Assembly: GCA_037127315.1 (NCBI GenBank) | Contig: JBBBDQ010000443.1 | Span: forward strand, 1,243,001-1,307,000 | From: Ascarosepion bandense | Lineage: Eukaryota; Mollusca; Cephalopoda; Sepiida; Sepiidae | Direction: 5' to 3' | DNA: 64,000 nucleotides | In this document: positions 11,061 through 21,854 of the stretch, piece after piece | How positions within the stretch are numbered: the first letter of the stretch is position 1 | How the letters are laid out: each line of letters opens with the position of its first letter | Made by a program: the position numbers and the translations under genes | Notes under the pieces: generated by a model | What the model was told of the DNA's origin: nothing | The model's input: only the letters and a program-made list of their open reading frames with translations | Databases searched by the model: none

Positions 11061-11620
11061 GCAGAGAGCCGCTAGTTGATCTAGACAACATGCCTTTTTG
11101 TCTATTTTTTTACTCTCTCACCTTCTCATCTGTACTGAATTCATTGATTCTCCTTCTTCTTCATGTATGGTCAACAAAAAAAGAACATCACAGAGAGCTA
11201 CGAGTTGTTTGACTGATGCCAAGCTCAGATGACTGGCATTTTTCACACTACACTAATTGATTCTCTCTTCTCATTACTTATCAGAAACAAAAAAGAAAGA
11301 GGAACAAAGACATCATTTCCATTTTCATTCACACTCAGAATAAACTTGTTCACCTACTAGAATTCAATGCACTCACAGTGACACCCCTTTTCTTCTCAAA
11401 TCCATTTTATCTGATTTTCAGATAACTGAACTCTTAAACAAACATTCGAAAGAAAAACTTTATGCAGTACTTTCAAACATGTTTTTCAAAACAACAAAAT
11501 TGATGTCATTCTTCTTATATAAATTTACACTTATTAATACAAATGAGACCCTTTTATCTTTTGTTCAACCTTCTTTCAAATGTGGATGACTCGCTTATGT
11601 TTGACACAAGGCCATTTAGC
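11061..11620. other. Insertion or decayed segment within the RT region
   Basis: No clear coding similarity. The words GACACAAGGCCA with CACCCCTA near 11600-11645 recur in altered form at about 51965-52005 (GGCACAAGGCCA, CACCCCTA), hinting at a shared dispersed repeat. Confidence 0.35.
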
Positions 11621-12235
11621 AAGCATAGCCAATACACCCCTACAAGTGTTCAATTGTTCTTTACAGACAGCGAGGAACTACTCATTAAATGAAGCAGTAT
11701 ATCCTGGAGTCAATCTAATTAATAACTTGATTGAAGTTCTATTAAAATTCAGGACAAATAATTTTGTCATGCTGGGAGACATTAAAATGTTTTCATCATA
11801 GAATTTAAAAAAATGGAAGATCAAAATTGATTTTATTTTTTCATGAAGAGAGATAACAAGTTAATCAGCTATTGTTACAAGACTCTGCTGTCTATTCAGT
11901 GCCAGTCTATTTTAAATTACGTATTGCTTATGATCAATGGGCTGAAATGATAAAACATAGTTTTTATATAGACAACTTGATTGTCACAGATGATGAGTGT
12001 CAGTAAATTAAAACACATCTACAAAACTGTTATAGTTAGATTGCAAGAAGGAAATTTCTTTTTGAGATCTTGAAATTCTAATTCTAAGGAATTAAAATCA
12101 TTAATGATAATTCTTCAGTTGCACATGGCTCTAAGTTTGAAGAAGTTATTGGATATGACTGTGATCCTAGTAGAGATTGGTTAAATTATTGTAGGTAGCT
12201 CCACTTATTTTCGATACAGAAGTTTTTAATTGAAT
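11621..12235 (+). pseudogene. BEL/Pao reverse transcriptase, palm fragment
   Basis: YSLNEAVYPGVNLINNL runs into LLKFRTNNFVMLGDIKMF, the RT block where FR...V..DI.KMF carries the first catalytic Asp. At about 11955-11990 the frame gives HSFYIDNLIVTDDE: the YVDD-like catalytic box with its second Asp changed to Asn. EEVIGYDCDPSRDWL follows. The order fits BEL/Pao; the copy is inactive. Confidence 0.7.
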
Positions 12236-13349
12236 TTTTAAAAATAAAAAAGTTTTCTTGAAGCTGTTATATATCTAAACAGAGTGAAATGCGTATGGTT
12301 GCAAAACAGATTCAGACAACTCGGCAATGAAATATAATGACAATTCTTTGCGAGAAATATACACACAAAATATTTATTTCTCTTCGGTGTTCGAACGACG
12401 AAGGCAGTAACAAGTGGAAGACGAAGAAGTTTAAGAGTTCATACAAATTAATACAGTTTACAGCAATAGTTCCAGTCTTGAAATGACAAAACACACCACC
12501 ATGCAAGTGGCTCTACGCATCACTTCCGTTTATCAAAGCAGGGTACGATCTTACTTTTTGTTAGAGAATGTAACAAAGCTTTTATTTTAGCTTTAATTGA
12601 AAGCTAAATGATTAAATTTATTATTTCTAGTAAGTAAAATACTCTGGCATATTTCAAATAGAAATTATATTGATTGGAATCTCAACTTTTAGAGTTTTTA
12701 AAAGTTATCATTTTTTTCATCCATTTTTACAACTTGACAGTTTTGTAAACAAAAGTTAATTCTCAGTTTTAAAAATCATACAAAAATAAAATATACATTT
12801 GTGACATGTTATTTAAGGAAAATTAACAAATTTAAAGTTAATTTGATTTGAAACAGTTATTACTTGTTTATAGCATGGAATTTCGAATAAAAGTAATTCT
12901 TAACCACAAAGGTGTGAAGTGATTAATGTGTGAAGTGAGTGATGACAGCCAGATTTGTCAATAAGCTAGGTATGATTGATCAGAATTGACATAATTGTCT
13001 AAATTTTTTCCTGTAAGGAGAAGAAACAGTGAAACATTTGACCTTTTAATGTAACACAGAAAATACCATATTTAAAAAAACTTTCTGTACACACAAAAAA
13101 ATTTTTAAATGATTTTAAAATATTTTGGCTCTAAGATTTGTATTAACCTTTTCAATTTTCAATTAGTAAATATAGTCTTCACTTAATAACTTAATAACCT
13201 AACCATGACAAGGCTTTGAAGAATTTTAAAAATATTTTTAAAACTTTATAAACTATCATAATTAAAAAAGAAAAAATGAAAACAATTCTTATAAAAATTC
13301 ATTATTCATCACAAAATTTTTTTCTTCAGAGCATAATGTCCTCAATATA
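12236..13349. other. AT-rich filler in the pol region
   Basis: No coding. A denser stretch at 12300-12530 with GTTCGAACGACGAAGG looks like part of an LTR or leader of another element, but no second copy is present to confirm it. Confidence 0.35.
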
Positions 13350-13512
13350 TACATAGCCCAGAGGTAGAATCGCTGACTGATGCCAATTCGGTTGAGTTTC
13401 AATCCTGGGTTAAAAGTAATCGAGGTCTAACTGTACTGATGAGCTGTGATACAGCGAAACAGATCTGTCTGCGGATGACTATATAGATAGATAGATAGAT
13501 AGATAGATATTT
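13350..13512 (+). mobile_element. tRNA-derived SINE carrying a hammerhead motif (family H), plus strand
   Basis: A-box-like TAGCCCAGAGGTAGAAT lies at 13354-13370, B-box-like GAGTTTCAATCCTGGG at 13394-13409, the hammerhead-like segment at 13425-13479, and a (TAGA)n tail to about 13510. The layout is tRNA-like head, short linker, ribozyme-like body and simple-repeat tail, as in the 8785-8956 copy. Confidence 0.87.
13425..13479 (+). ncRNA. Type I hammerhead ribozyme-like motif, intact core
   Basis: The core CTGATGA is at 13436-13442 and stem II GCTGT-GAT-ACAGC at 13443-13455. GAAA is at 13456-13459. Stem III ACAG-AT-CTGT (or a 3-bp stem with a 4-nt loop) is at 13459-13468. H17 is C13469 (triplet GTC), with cleavage predicted after it. 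Stem I pairs 13431-13435 with 13470-13474 and GTC 13425-13427 with GAC 13477-13479 across an internal loop. All invariant core bases are present. Self-cleavage is an inference from fold. Confidence 0.8.
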
Positions 13513-14099
13513 TTAAAAGCAATTAAAAGCTTATTTAATTAAATTATGTAATAGTTTTATTGCATTTTTTTAATTTTACTATTTAGAGAAGATTTTCAGA
13601 AAAATGGCCAACTGTTTAAAAAGAAAAGTAGAGGATTTACATACCCCAAGGTGCCCTGTGTTTAACTAATAAAACAAATTTCAACACAAAGTTTAATTTT
13701 TTTAAATTTCATAAATTTGTGTGAAATGGGGGTAACAGATATAAAAAAATTTTTTACCAAGATTTTATGAAAATAACGATTTTAAAAATAATTTAATTCA
13801 TTTGTATATATAAGTCCTGAAAGTTTCATTAAATTTCAATAATTATTTGATTTTTGCAAGAATTTCCAAATTAGTGGAAAAAAATGAGTTGTGTAATATT
13901 AAATTATCCATAGTAAAATCTGGTAACAATTTCGTTACCTGCTGATGAAAAAAAAAACATTTTTACCAAAACTTTTAACAGATTAGAAAGGATTAAAAGA
14001 ATTTAAAAAACAATGGAAAATTACTTTCATCTTTCCTGTTAATAATAACAAACATTTTGATGGAAAAACTTTCTTTTGATTAAATTTGGAGCCTTTTTT

Positions 14100-14775
14100 C
14101 TTCGAGCTATGCTGTTTTTTTAGCAAATTAGTAGAGGCGTCTAAATTATTTCAGCTTGCTCCATTGATAGGGGTGCTAATACCAAAAGAAGTATCCTGGC
14201 CCAGAGTCCCAGAATTTTTTATCCACTATCACTGTATGTTCCCATTATAGTCAATCGAAACTAATTTTAATCTTCTTGTGAAAACTTAAATTGGGTTGGG
14301 ATACCAAGATTCCACAAGAAGTGCAACCACAATGGGCTTCCATAGCTGAAATTAAATGAATTTGATTTTCTTCGTAAAAGCTTTAGTAGAGGACATAAAG
14401 TTATTTTATATTTGTATTCTGTGATGTTTTTCCTTAAGGCATATGGATTTGTGATTTATGGAGTGTATGATGGCCATTCTCATATTATTTTTCCAAAAAA
14501 TGTGACACTCATAAAATCTAAATCATTGCCTACATTGGAACTATTGGCAGTTTATATTGTCTATAAGGTGTTGCAGTTTTTTATCATAAAAAGTGATTCT
14601 GACACTACAATATCAGACATCTATATATTTGTGAATACTTTAATGGTATTGTCATGGTTACTAAAGGACAACATAAAAATAAAAAATATATTTGCAGGTA
14701 ACAGAGTCAGGGATGTAAATGACAGAAAACTCAGCCAGTTTGCTTTCAAAGGGAATCAGTCTTGTAAAATTTAAA
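14100..14775 (+). pseudogene. BEL/Pao RNase H region
   Basis: An open 120-codon plus-strand frame (14412-14774) reads KAYGFVIYGVYDGHSH, then KSKSLPTLELLAVYIVYKV, then VLSWLLKDNIKIKNIFAGNR. This is the BEL/Pao connection/RNase H pattern (AYG..IY, then P.LEL.A, then V..W....R.....NR). The expected DAS triad before AYG has become FLK. It stops where a Penelope-like fragment is inserted. Confidence 0.75.
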
Positions 14776-15042
14776 AACTTGTATGGGTTTTGGTCTAAGA
14801 TCACAATGGGTGACTAATGATGAAAATGAATGGCTATTTACATTATCCAGACTATTATCCTTATCTTTATTGCCATTTTCATGACATTTCAGTCATTGTA
14901 CGCTCTGGCCTTCTTCAGGAGCTAGGAATTTTGAACTGAATCCTTTATTACAATCACTGGGATATATCATTCTCATTCCTTGTGCAAAGTCACTTCTGGT
15001 AGTCATGAGTTATCTCCCTTCAATTTAACTCCGTAAGTTATT

Positions 15043-15572
15043 TGCTCACCACTGTTGAACGTTGCTACACTGTATCCAGAATACGTTACAGCAACTTCTA
15101 CGAACATGGAAGGGAGGGTGCATGAGGATAACAACTCTCAGAAAACAGCCTCGGCCTGCCTACTCTCTGTGAAGGAGTTATCGGAGAAAATACAAAGAAT
15201 CTGTGGTTCATATAACATCAGGATGACCTTTAGAAGTGGTTCTACACTTTGCAGGTATCTCTTGTGAATAAGACCCCCAACAGAGGAAGACATGACTAAG
15301 CACTGTGTGTACACCATTCAATGTAACTGTGGAAAGAAATATAAAGGAGAAACAGGCTACCCCTTTATGGCAAGGCTACAAGAACATGGCAAGGCCGTAA
15401 CACAAGGGGGGATAGAAAACTCAGGCGTAGTTGACCTCATATGGAAAAAGAAAGGGGATCACCACCCCCTATGGGATGAAGTTGAAATAATAGCCAGAGA
15501 ACACCATTGAAAACTACATAAACTTAAGCATATGCTAGGCTACAAAAATCCCCTAAGTGACCAAGCATAGTA
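15043..15572 (+). pseudogene. Penelope-like GIY-YIG endonuclease C-terminal fragment
   Basis: The first frame (15055-15267) reads LSEKIQRICGSYNIRMTF, the linker typical before the nuclease. The second (15292-15510) reads HCVYTIQCNCGKKYKGETGY, then RLQEHGKAV, then LIWKKKGDHHPLW. This is the Penelope-type GIY-YIG domain (VY.I.C.CG..Y.GET, R..EH). A stop lies between the parts, and a TGA replaces an expected Trp codon at the end (after REHH). The reverse transcriptase is absent. Confidence 0.8.
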
Positions 15573-15756
15573 ATGAATACAATATTGGAACCAGTAATAC
15601 AGAGTACTAGAGAAAATATTAGCATCAAAAAGATTGCAAAATGAGTTCTGTTAAAAAATACTAGAGAAAATCATTAACATCAAAAAATTGTAATATGAAG
15701 TCTGGTAAAAAATGATTACTGAAACATTAGGTTTATAAGTCCCAGAAATTCACTTG

Positions 15757-15830
15757 CTGTTGTCCAGTGGATATAGACATTAGTTAGTTTCAATGACTTT
15801 GAGTTGTGAGTTCAATACCAGGCTCCAGCT
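15757..15830 (+). repeat. tRNA-like SINE head
   Basis: A-box-like TTGTCCAGTGGATATAG and B-box-like TGTGAGTTCAATACC are spaced about as in a tRNA. No clear cloverleaf or tRNA gene identity. It may be a SINE fragment. Confidence 0.4.
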
Positions 15831-16084
15831 TTAGTAAACAAATAACTTAGAGAGTTAAGTTAAAGGGAGATAGCTTATGACTACCAGAAGTGGCTTTGCA
15901 CAAGGAATGAGAATGAGTGATTGTAATAAAAGGTTCAGTTCGAAATTCCTGAAGAGTGTACAATGGCTGAAACATTGTGAAAATGGCAACAAAGGTGAGG
16001 ACAATAGTCCGAATAATGTAAATAGTGTAAATACTACCTTATCTACTACTTCATTTAGAAACCTCTAAGAAATCTTTGGTTGGA

Positions 16085-16892
16085 AAAAATTAATAAAATC
16101 TCATCTTTGATGTTAAAGTTCATTTACAAATGCAAAAAAAAAAAGAAAGATCACATACAAGCAAAATTGTATTTAACAAGGCTCATGTAGAAAGAAAATG
16201 TGTATGATGAACTATCCTTTTTGAGAGACCCAACAAAGGAAAAAACTTGTCTGGCAAAAACCCACAATATTTTTAAGGATCAAAATGGTATATTAAGGGT
16301 GGATGTAAGAATTGCTAATTCAAATAGATATGGCAATGAAGTTTCATACACTGTTCTACTAGTAAATCCCCATCCTTAAACAGAACATTTGATTAAGAAA
16401 TATCACCAGCAATCTAGAAATTTAGGAATCAGTATCACCATAGCCCAAATCAAAATGGCTCGTTTCTGGATTTTTCAAGCTAGACAGACAATAAAAATAT
16501 TGAGTAGATGCACCGTTTCAAAAAATACAACAGTTTGGCCATTAAGTATCCCAGGTTGACTAAACTGCTTAAATATTATGTGAACCTGATCAACCCATAT
16601 GAAAACATTGGTATCGATTATACAGTTCACCTTGTGTACACAGAAATGGAAAAGCTAAGAAAGTGTCTTTAATATTTACTTGCCTTGTTATAAGAGGCAT
16701 ACGCTTAAGAGATTGCGCAAGACATGGGCACAAAAGCATTTGTGCCAGCATTAATCAGATTCTGTAACTCATATGGAGTGCCTGCTCACATCTACAGCAA
16801 TAATGCAAGATCTTTTAACAATGTTCTGGGTAAAGATATAATAGAGCATCATTTGGATAGTAATTAGTTCAAAGAATCTTTTATGAACCATA
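16085..16892 (+). pseudogene. BEL/Pao integrase, N-terminal and core fragments
   Basis: The frame around 16300-16560 gives LRVDVRIANSN, LLVNPHP, EHLIKKYHQQS, IKMARFWIFQARQ and SRCTVSK. This matches the BEL/Pao integrase entry (LR..GR.....PI.L, then a histidine-containing zinc-binding segment, then FWI...R, then C..C). Further on, frames give the core with DNA/FN-like words. Several stops and shifts; interrupted by a SINE. Confidence 0.7.
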
Positions 16893-17140
16893 CTCAGTTA
16901 AGTGTCATACGTGATACACACTTGGGCGATCATGTCTTGAAAGTGATGTGACTGAATGGACAAAAGATTTTCCCACAGGTGGTTACCATTACTTTCTACC
17001 ATAGACTGGTTGTCAACCAAGGCAAAACAACCTAATTTGTCCTGCTATTTAACCCATAACTGGAGAGAGAAGAGACGGATTAATACCTTTCCCAAGGCTA
17101 TTTGTGTGTAAGTGAATGCAACAAATACTACTAGAATTTG
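16893..17140 (-). mobile_element. tRNA-derived SINE, family A, minus strand
   Basis: Reverse complement of the 6705-7015 element, from TCAGTTAAGTGTCATACGTG through the ACCCATAACTGGAG and TTTCCCAAGG words. The tRNA-like head is largely missing. It splits the integrase region. Confidence 0.85.
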
Positions 17141-17159
17141 AACAATACTATTAATCATA

Positions 17160-17760
17160 TAAGAATACACTTGTATGGATGGAAAGCGTGTAGAAAAGAC
17201 TAATAAAAAACACAAAGACTTTAAAACTAAATCTGATTATTTTCAGCTTCTTATTTTAATTTTTGACATTCAAAGTGTTATGAACTCCAGACCTCGAAGT
17301 ACATTTGATACTGAACTGTTACCATTAACACCCAATGCTTTTTTTACATCCGAATGTTAATGGAGAAATTTCTGTGAAAGCTGATTCTGGTGAATCTCCT
17401 GAAATTGAACCGACTTCCATGTCTCAGTTATTAGATGCCTTCATTGAAAGGGAGAATTTGTTAACCAATTCCAAAGAGTTATAGAATGAGGAATATCTCT
17501 TGAGTTTAAGAGAAAGATGCAAGGATCTGCATGATATGAATTTTAGTAATAAAATACAAGTAGACAATATGGTATTAATTAAAAATTCCGCAAAAGCCAA
17601 ACCATTCTGAAAACTTGACAAGGTGGCTGAACTTTTCTGTAGAAATTTTGGCAGTGTATGTTCCATATATATAGCTACACATGTTCTGAGAATCATAACA
17701 TACAACATTTATTTCCAGTGGAACTTTCCTTGATACATAATATTAAAAAGAGTCCTAAGC
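17160..17760 (+). pseudogene. BEL/Pao integrase C-terminal fragment
   Basis: A 61-codon frame contains LLILIFDIQSVMNSRPRSTF, then DTELLPLTPNAFFTSE, the family's V.NSRPL....D...LTP..FL signature. After a stop a further frame gives NEEYLLSLRERCKDLH and a VDNMVLIKN segment, the YL..LRER...K..VGD.VL signature of the C-terminal domain. Confidence 0.75.
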
Positions 17761-18493
17761 TGGAAAATATTAAACAATCACAAAACACTGGCTCTTAGAA
17801 TATTTGAAAACCTAAGCAAAAAATCAAGAAGTTCAGTAAAGAATTTGTGTATTAAGACAGTCTCATACTGGGTATGACTTTAAACTGCATCCATTTCTTA
17901 ATGGTAATTTCTGACCAATATTGTGCTGGGTAAAACATTAAATTGTATCCATTTACTGGCCTAACATTTACTGGGCCAAACTTGTCCTTGATCAAGACAT
18001 TAAACTGTATCTATGATGGTGTAAATGATAATTACTAGTGAATAAGAAAGAAAAATCTTCAATTATGCAGAAGTAATTCCAAGATTTAAAACAAGTGCTA
18101 ACATACATGTAAGAAAACAATTTACTATAGCACACAAGTGTTAAATTTAATAAGACTACATATTCACATAATGCAGAAGATCATTTGAAATAATGCAAAG
18201 ATTTACTGTTTGTATTGGAAAAGCTCAACCGATATTGTTAGCAACAGATTGTGAATCTGTTCATCAGTAAGGATTCTATATGAAATTCCCCAGTTCAGTT
18301 GTAGGTAGGACCTGAACTAGATTTTCATACATCACTCCAATCCTGGGTAAGACTTTAAACTTAGGGAGTGTAGCGTCACCTCTTGGTTGTCATTACTTCC
18401 AAGTCTATTCTGATCTGGAGCGGTATAATCTGTTCGGGTTGTCCTTGATAAAACACTAAACTGTTTATATGCAATCCTTTACAGCAGAGTTTT
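17761..18493. other. BEL/Pao 3' untranslated or decayed region
   Basis: It contains loosely repeated words such as CTGGGTA(A/T)GACTTTAAACT and AAACATTAAATTGTATCC (17870-18010 and 18340-18460). No coding signal. Confidence 0.35.
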
Positions 18494-18580
18494 TTTACGT
18501 TTTTTTTTAAATAATTGTTTCACCCCAAGCCAGGCATTAATGCCACTGGTGTGCAGGGGTTACATATAAGAGTGAAGAAA
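18494..18580 (-). mobile_element. LINE 3' tail (family L1x), minus strand
   Basis: A T-run is followed by TTGTTTCACCCCAAGCCAGGC and GTGCAGGGGTTACAT, matching the tails at 22310-22367 and 36440-36521. Very short and 5'-truncated. Confidence 0.75.
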
Positions 18581-19765
18581 AATCCATTAGCATGGATTAG
18601 GCTAGTCTCTCTGAAAGCAAAACACTGCACCTCCTCGGCTTAACTCTCACATTAATTAATTAAAAAAGATTTTAAAACGTTCGTAATATATAGCTTCAAA
18701 ATGCCAATTCCGCGATTTCTTCCATTTTTTTGTGATCACAGAATATCTTCATTCCAAGAGTATGTTATTTTGTTTAAAGTACCATTTATTGTGGGTTCAG
18801 TATGTTCGGGGGGATGGGTGCAAGTCGCATTTTGTGGGTAGAGAGGCCGCAGGACGCATTCTGCATTACTTTTTCTTCCTCTTCACTTAGTCGATGCCCA
18901 CAAAATGACAGAAAGGAACAAAGACTTTACTACTGCTTTGTTAATACACGCAGCAAAAACATGGACTTCTCTTTTTCTGCACATATATTTCACTAAAATG
19001 AACAAACTCTTGAGTCTTTAAACTGTTTGCTACTATTTCTTTTAGAACATTTTCACAGTTTAATAATTTTATACGTAGAATTTGATGTTATGCTCTTCGA
19101 TAAATAAATTTTCATTTATTTACACAAACAAATCTATTTTTTCTTCTCAACTGTCTTATCTGGAGTAAATTGTTGGGAGTTCAGATATATTTGACACATG
19201 GTTAATATAATAAACATGTTTGAGTCCTCTACACTTGTATAATTAAAAATATTGAATTCATGCTCATATCAAATGTTGTAAAAGAAAAACTGCTTTCATA
19301 GTCATGTACCAAGTATTGTGTTTAATGTTATGAACTGGAAACATGCAGTGAAATGTGTTGCATATTGTGGTGGGAGAATATAAAAAATATAGGTTATCTC
19401 CCCTTTGATCTGATGATTATTGGAAGAGTCCATTATCTAGTGTTCATGAGATAGAGACTCAAATGCAGGTGCCAAATGGATTTTGTATGAAATCAGAGAT
19501 GCTGAGTGGTAACCTCCCACTAAGAGGATGTATTCTGGCTGGCTCCAGGGAAGAGTTTCAAGTTGAGTGAACTGAACAAATATGGAAGGCCTACTTCAAG
19601 GACAGGTGATATCAGCCAAGAACAAAACTGACTAGCAAACTTCAGAAGAAGTTATGACAACAAATAAGTGTTACAATCAATTTCAAACAAATATATGGCA
19701 TTAGATTTTTTTGTTGCAACTTTAACTGCTAAAAGCAATACTCCTTTCATGTTCTTATTGTCTGA

Positions 19766-19926
19766 CTAGCAGTATAGCCTGGCGTTGCTCGGGTGTAATG
19801 AAAACTTTAAAACTAATCCATGATCCTGGAGCTCAGACTCAGCCTAAAGAATATTTGAAATAATAAAATAATTGCGACAATTTACCAATCGCACCTAGTG
19901 TATGTGTGTGTGTGTATATATATATA
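19766..19926 (-). mobile_element. Helitron 3' end with a different interior
   Basis: The minus strand shows the CTAG terminus (19769-19766), GC hairpin and about 80 bases of the standard 3' end. It then switches to unrelated sequence (TGCGATTGGTAAATTGTCGC on the minus strand) that also occurs at 36526-36565. (TG)n and (TA)n follow up to the next Helitron. Confidence 0.7.
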
Positions 19927-20594
19927 CTAGCAGTATAGCCCAGTGTTACTCAGGTGTAATGAAAGCTTTAAAACTAATCCATGGTCTTGGAGCTCAGACT
20001 CTTTGGATATTGACAAGAAAGACTAAAAAGCAATAGTTGTTTCCAATTAAAGCAAAACTGTAGATTGAAAGAAAAATGAATGGATGTAAGTCAAATTTTC
20101 ATTTCCTGGTATCGATATCAAATAAGTTATTTTCGTCGTAAACTGAATTTTGAAGGCTAAATAAGTCCTCTGAGTAAATGGTATCATGGCTGAGACTAAG
20201 AACTACAATTATACCTACTTAGAGCCAAACCCAAAGCAAAAACTAAAATAAAAGGGCTGAAAAAATACAGACATACAGGCAGATAAACGCACACACCCAC
20301 ACACAAACATCTTGCCTTTTATATATATATATTATTGATTTTCTGCACTATTGTAAGAACTGCAACCTTGAAACTTCTGAATATCATTTCTTATGTCTTT
20401 GTCTATGAGTGCATCAAATTTGATTAAAATTGGACCACTCCTTCTATAACCCGATTTTTTTGATTATCGATTTTCGATATTTATTGGGGGTACCTCAACA
20501 CAAAACCTAGCTAAGAACACTCGCAGACGCTTATAGTGCAACCTTGTAAATTTTCAAGAAATTCGGTTCAGCCGTTTCAAAGTCTATAGGTAAC

Positions 20595-20632
<38 letters not shown>

Positions 20633-20694
20633 AGACAGACAAAGTTCCATTTATAAATAAGTTTAGATTAGATTTAGATTTAGATTAGATAGAT
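19927..20694 (-). mobile_element. Non-autonomous Helitron, copy 3, minus strand
   Basis: Full-length reverse copy: CTAG at 19927-19930, the hairpin (diverged), all shared internal blocks, a (CA)n tract near 20600, then the 5' end with repeated GATTTA/GATTAGA (TCTAAA/TCTAAT on its own strand). Confidence 0.88.
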
Positions 20695-20994
20695 AGACAA
20701 ATTTCTCGTAAAATTATGTATTTTAAACTATTCAATTGTTTTGACTTTGTTCATCTGCCACAACCTAATTTTCCATAATAATTATAAAATTATTTGAAAA
20801 CTTTTGAGGATTTTTTCATGAAAGCTTAGCTCTTCTCAGCTGCTTGAAGTATTTTGCTAAAAAATCTGGGAATCTTGTTTCATAATGAAAAAGCATTAAT
20901 TTTTAATCATTTTTATAAAAAATAAAACATGAAATATTCAATAAATATTTTGTGTTAATAGAGACACTTTCTAGAAAAGTTATTTTGAGACATA

Positions 20995-21500
20995 AAAATA
21001 ATGTGTTTGTCTATATTTCTGAGATGAGGTAGTACTTACACTATTTAGATAATTTGGACTATTGTCCTCATCTTTGTTGCCATTTGTACGATGTTTCGGC
21101 TGTTGTATGCTTTGGCCTGCTTCTGCTAGGAATTTTGAACAGAACCCTTTATTATGATCACTGGGGTATATCATTCTCATTTCTTATGCAAAGCCTCTTT
21201 TGGTACCATGAGTTATCTCCCTCTAACTTGACTCTCTAACTTACTTGTTCACCACGCTACAGCAGTGGTGAACAAGCAACTTAAAGAGTCTGGTTAGAGA
21301 GAGATAACTTTGACTAACAAAAGAGGCTTTACACAAAGAATGAGAATGATATACCCCAGTGATCATAATAAAGTGTTCGATTCAAAATTCCTAGCACCTG
21401 AAGAAGGTCGGAGCGTACAACAGCCGAAACATTATACAGATGGCAACAAAGATAGTCCAAATAAAGTAAATAGTATAAATAATGTTTTTTTCAATTAGTT
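20995..21500. repeat. Long foldback element, arms about 240 bp
   Basis: 20998-21255 and 21265-21498 are imperfect reverse complements. The apex is a perfect 12-bp stem CTTGTTCACCAC / GTGGTGAACAAG with a 9-nt loop at 21256-21264. The arms are the same sequence family as the inverted flanks of the Penelope-like piece at 14780-16080. It looks like a Penelope-derived structure without a coding interior. Confidence 0.8.
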
Positions 21501-21854
21501 AATTGAATCAGATGATTTTTAAAATGAGAAATAAATAAAATTTATTATAAAAACAGCAGTGCTATTCCTTCTTATTTGCTTACCTCCTCATTTTTATGAA
21601 TGATAATTAAAAAAGATTCTTTTCTTTAAATTAGGAAAGAAATTGTCGAGATTAACTCAAAAGAATTATAAATAAAAGTCCTGATAAATTTGATTAGACA
21701 TTTTTATTTTGATTTCCATTTGAGACTGAAAGAGTACATATTCTCATTGCAGAATTTTGCTTTTCTTAACTTTTCAACCAACTTTTAAACAATCTGAAAT
21801 ATTTCACATGTAAAGCAACATTTGGCCAATCAAAATTTATATTTTTTCAAATTC

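Larger units (their letters stand above)
14780..16080 (+). mobile_element. Penelope-like element remnant inserted in the BEL/Pao pol
   Basis: A coding piece (15043-15570) is bracketed by two related stretches in opposite orientation: 14822-15040 and 15835-16075. They share phrases such as GAATGAGAATGA, TTCCTGAAGA, GTACAATG and AACAAAG. Inverted flanks of this kind fit the terminal repeats of Penelope-like elements. It lies between the RNase H and integrase pieces. Confidence 0.65.
2391..20762 (+). mobile_element. Decayed BEL/Pao-type LTR retrotransposon, inflated by nested insertions
   Basis: Two related LTR-like sequences bound the region. Between them, in the right order on the plus strand, are broken pieces of gag (with two zinc knuckles), protease start, reverse transcriptase, RNase H and integrase of the BEL/Pao type. 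Insertions separate them: 90-bp array (4491-6383), SINEs (6705-7325), LINE tail (7638-7965), retroelement fragment and SINE (8376-8956), Helitron (9427-10179), SINE (13350-13510), Penelope-like piece (14780-16080), SINE (16893-17140), LINE tail (18494-18580) and Helitrons in the 3' LTR. All frames carry stops and shifts, so it is an old dead copy. The exact LTR edges are approximate. Confidence 0.75.
19411..20762 (+). repeat. BEL/Pao 3' LTR, split by Helitrons
   Basis: 19411-19765 and 20695-20762 together match 2391-2852. The interruption at 19766-20694 is Helitron sequence on the minus strand. The LTR halves resume in register at ATTTCTCGTAAAATTATGTA (compare 2790-2810). Confidence 0.7.

Noticed and set aside
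13350..13425. Functional tRNA gene
   Set aside because: A and B boxes are present but there is no proper acceptor stem or anticodon arm, and the unit repeats with a SINE tail.
21390..21445. Second hammerhead in the Penelope-type ends (CTGAAGAAGG...GAAAC)
   Set aside because: After GAAAC the sequence does not provide a stem III ending in a UH cleavage site, and there is an extra base before stem II.
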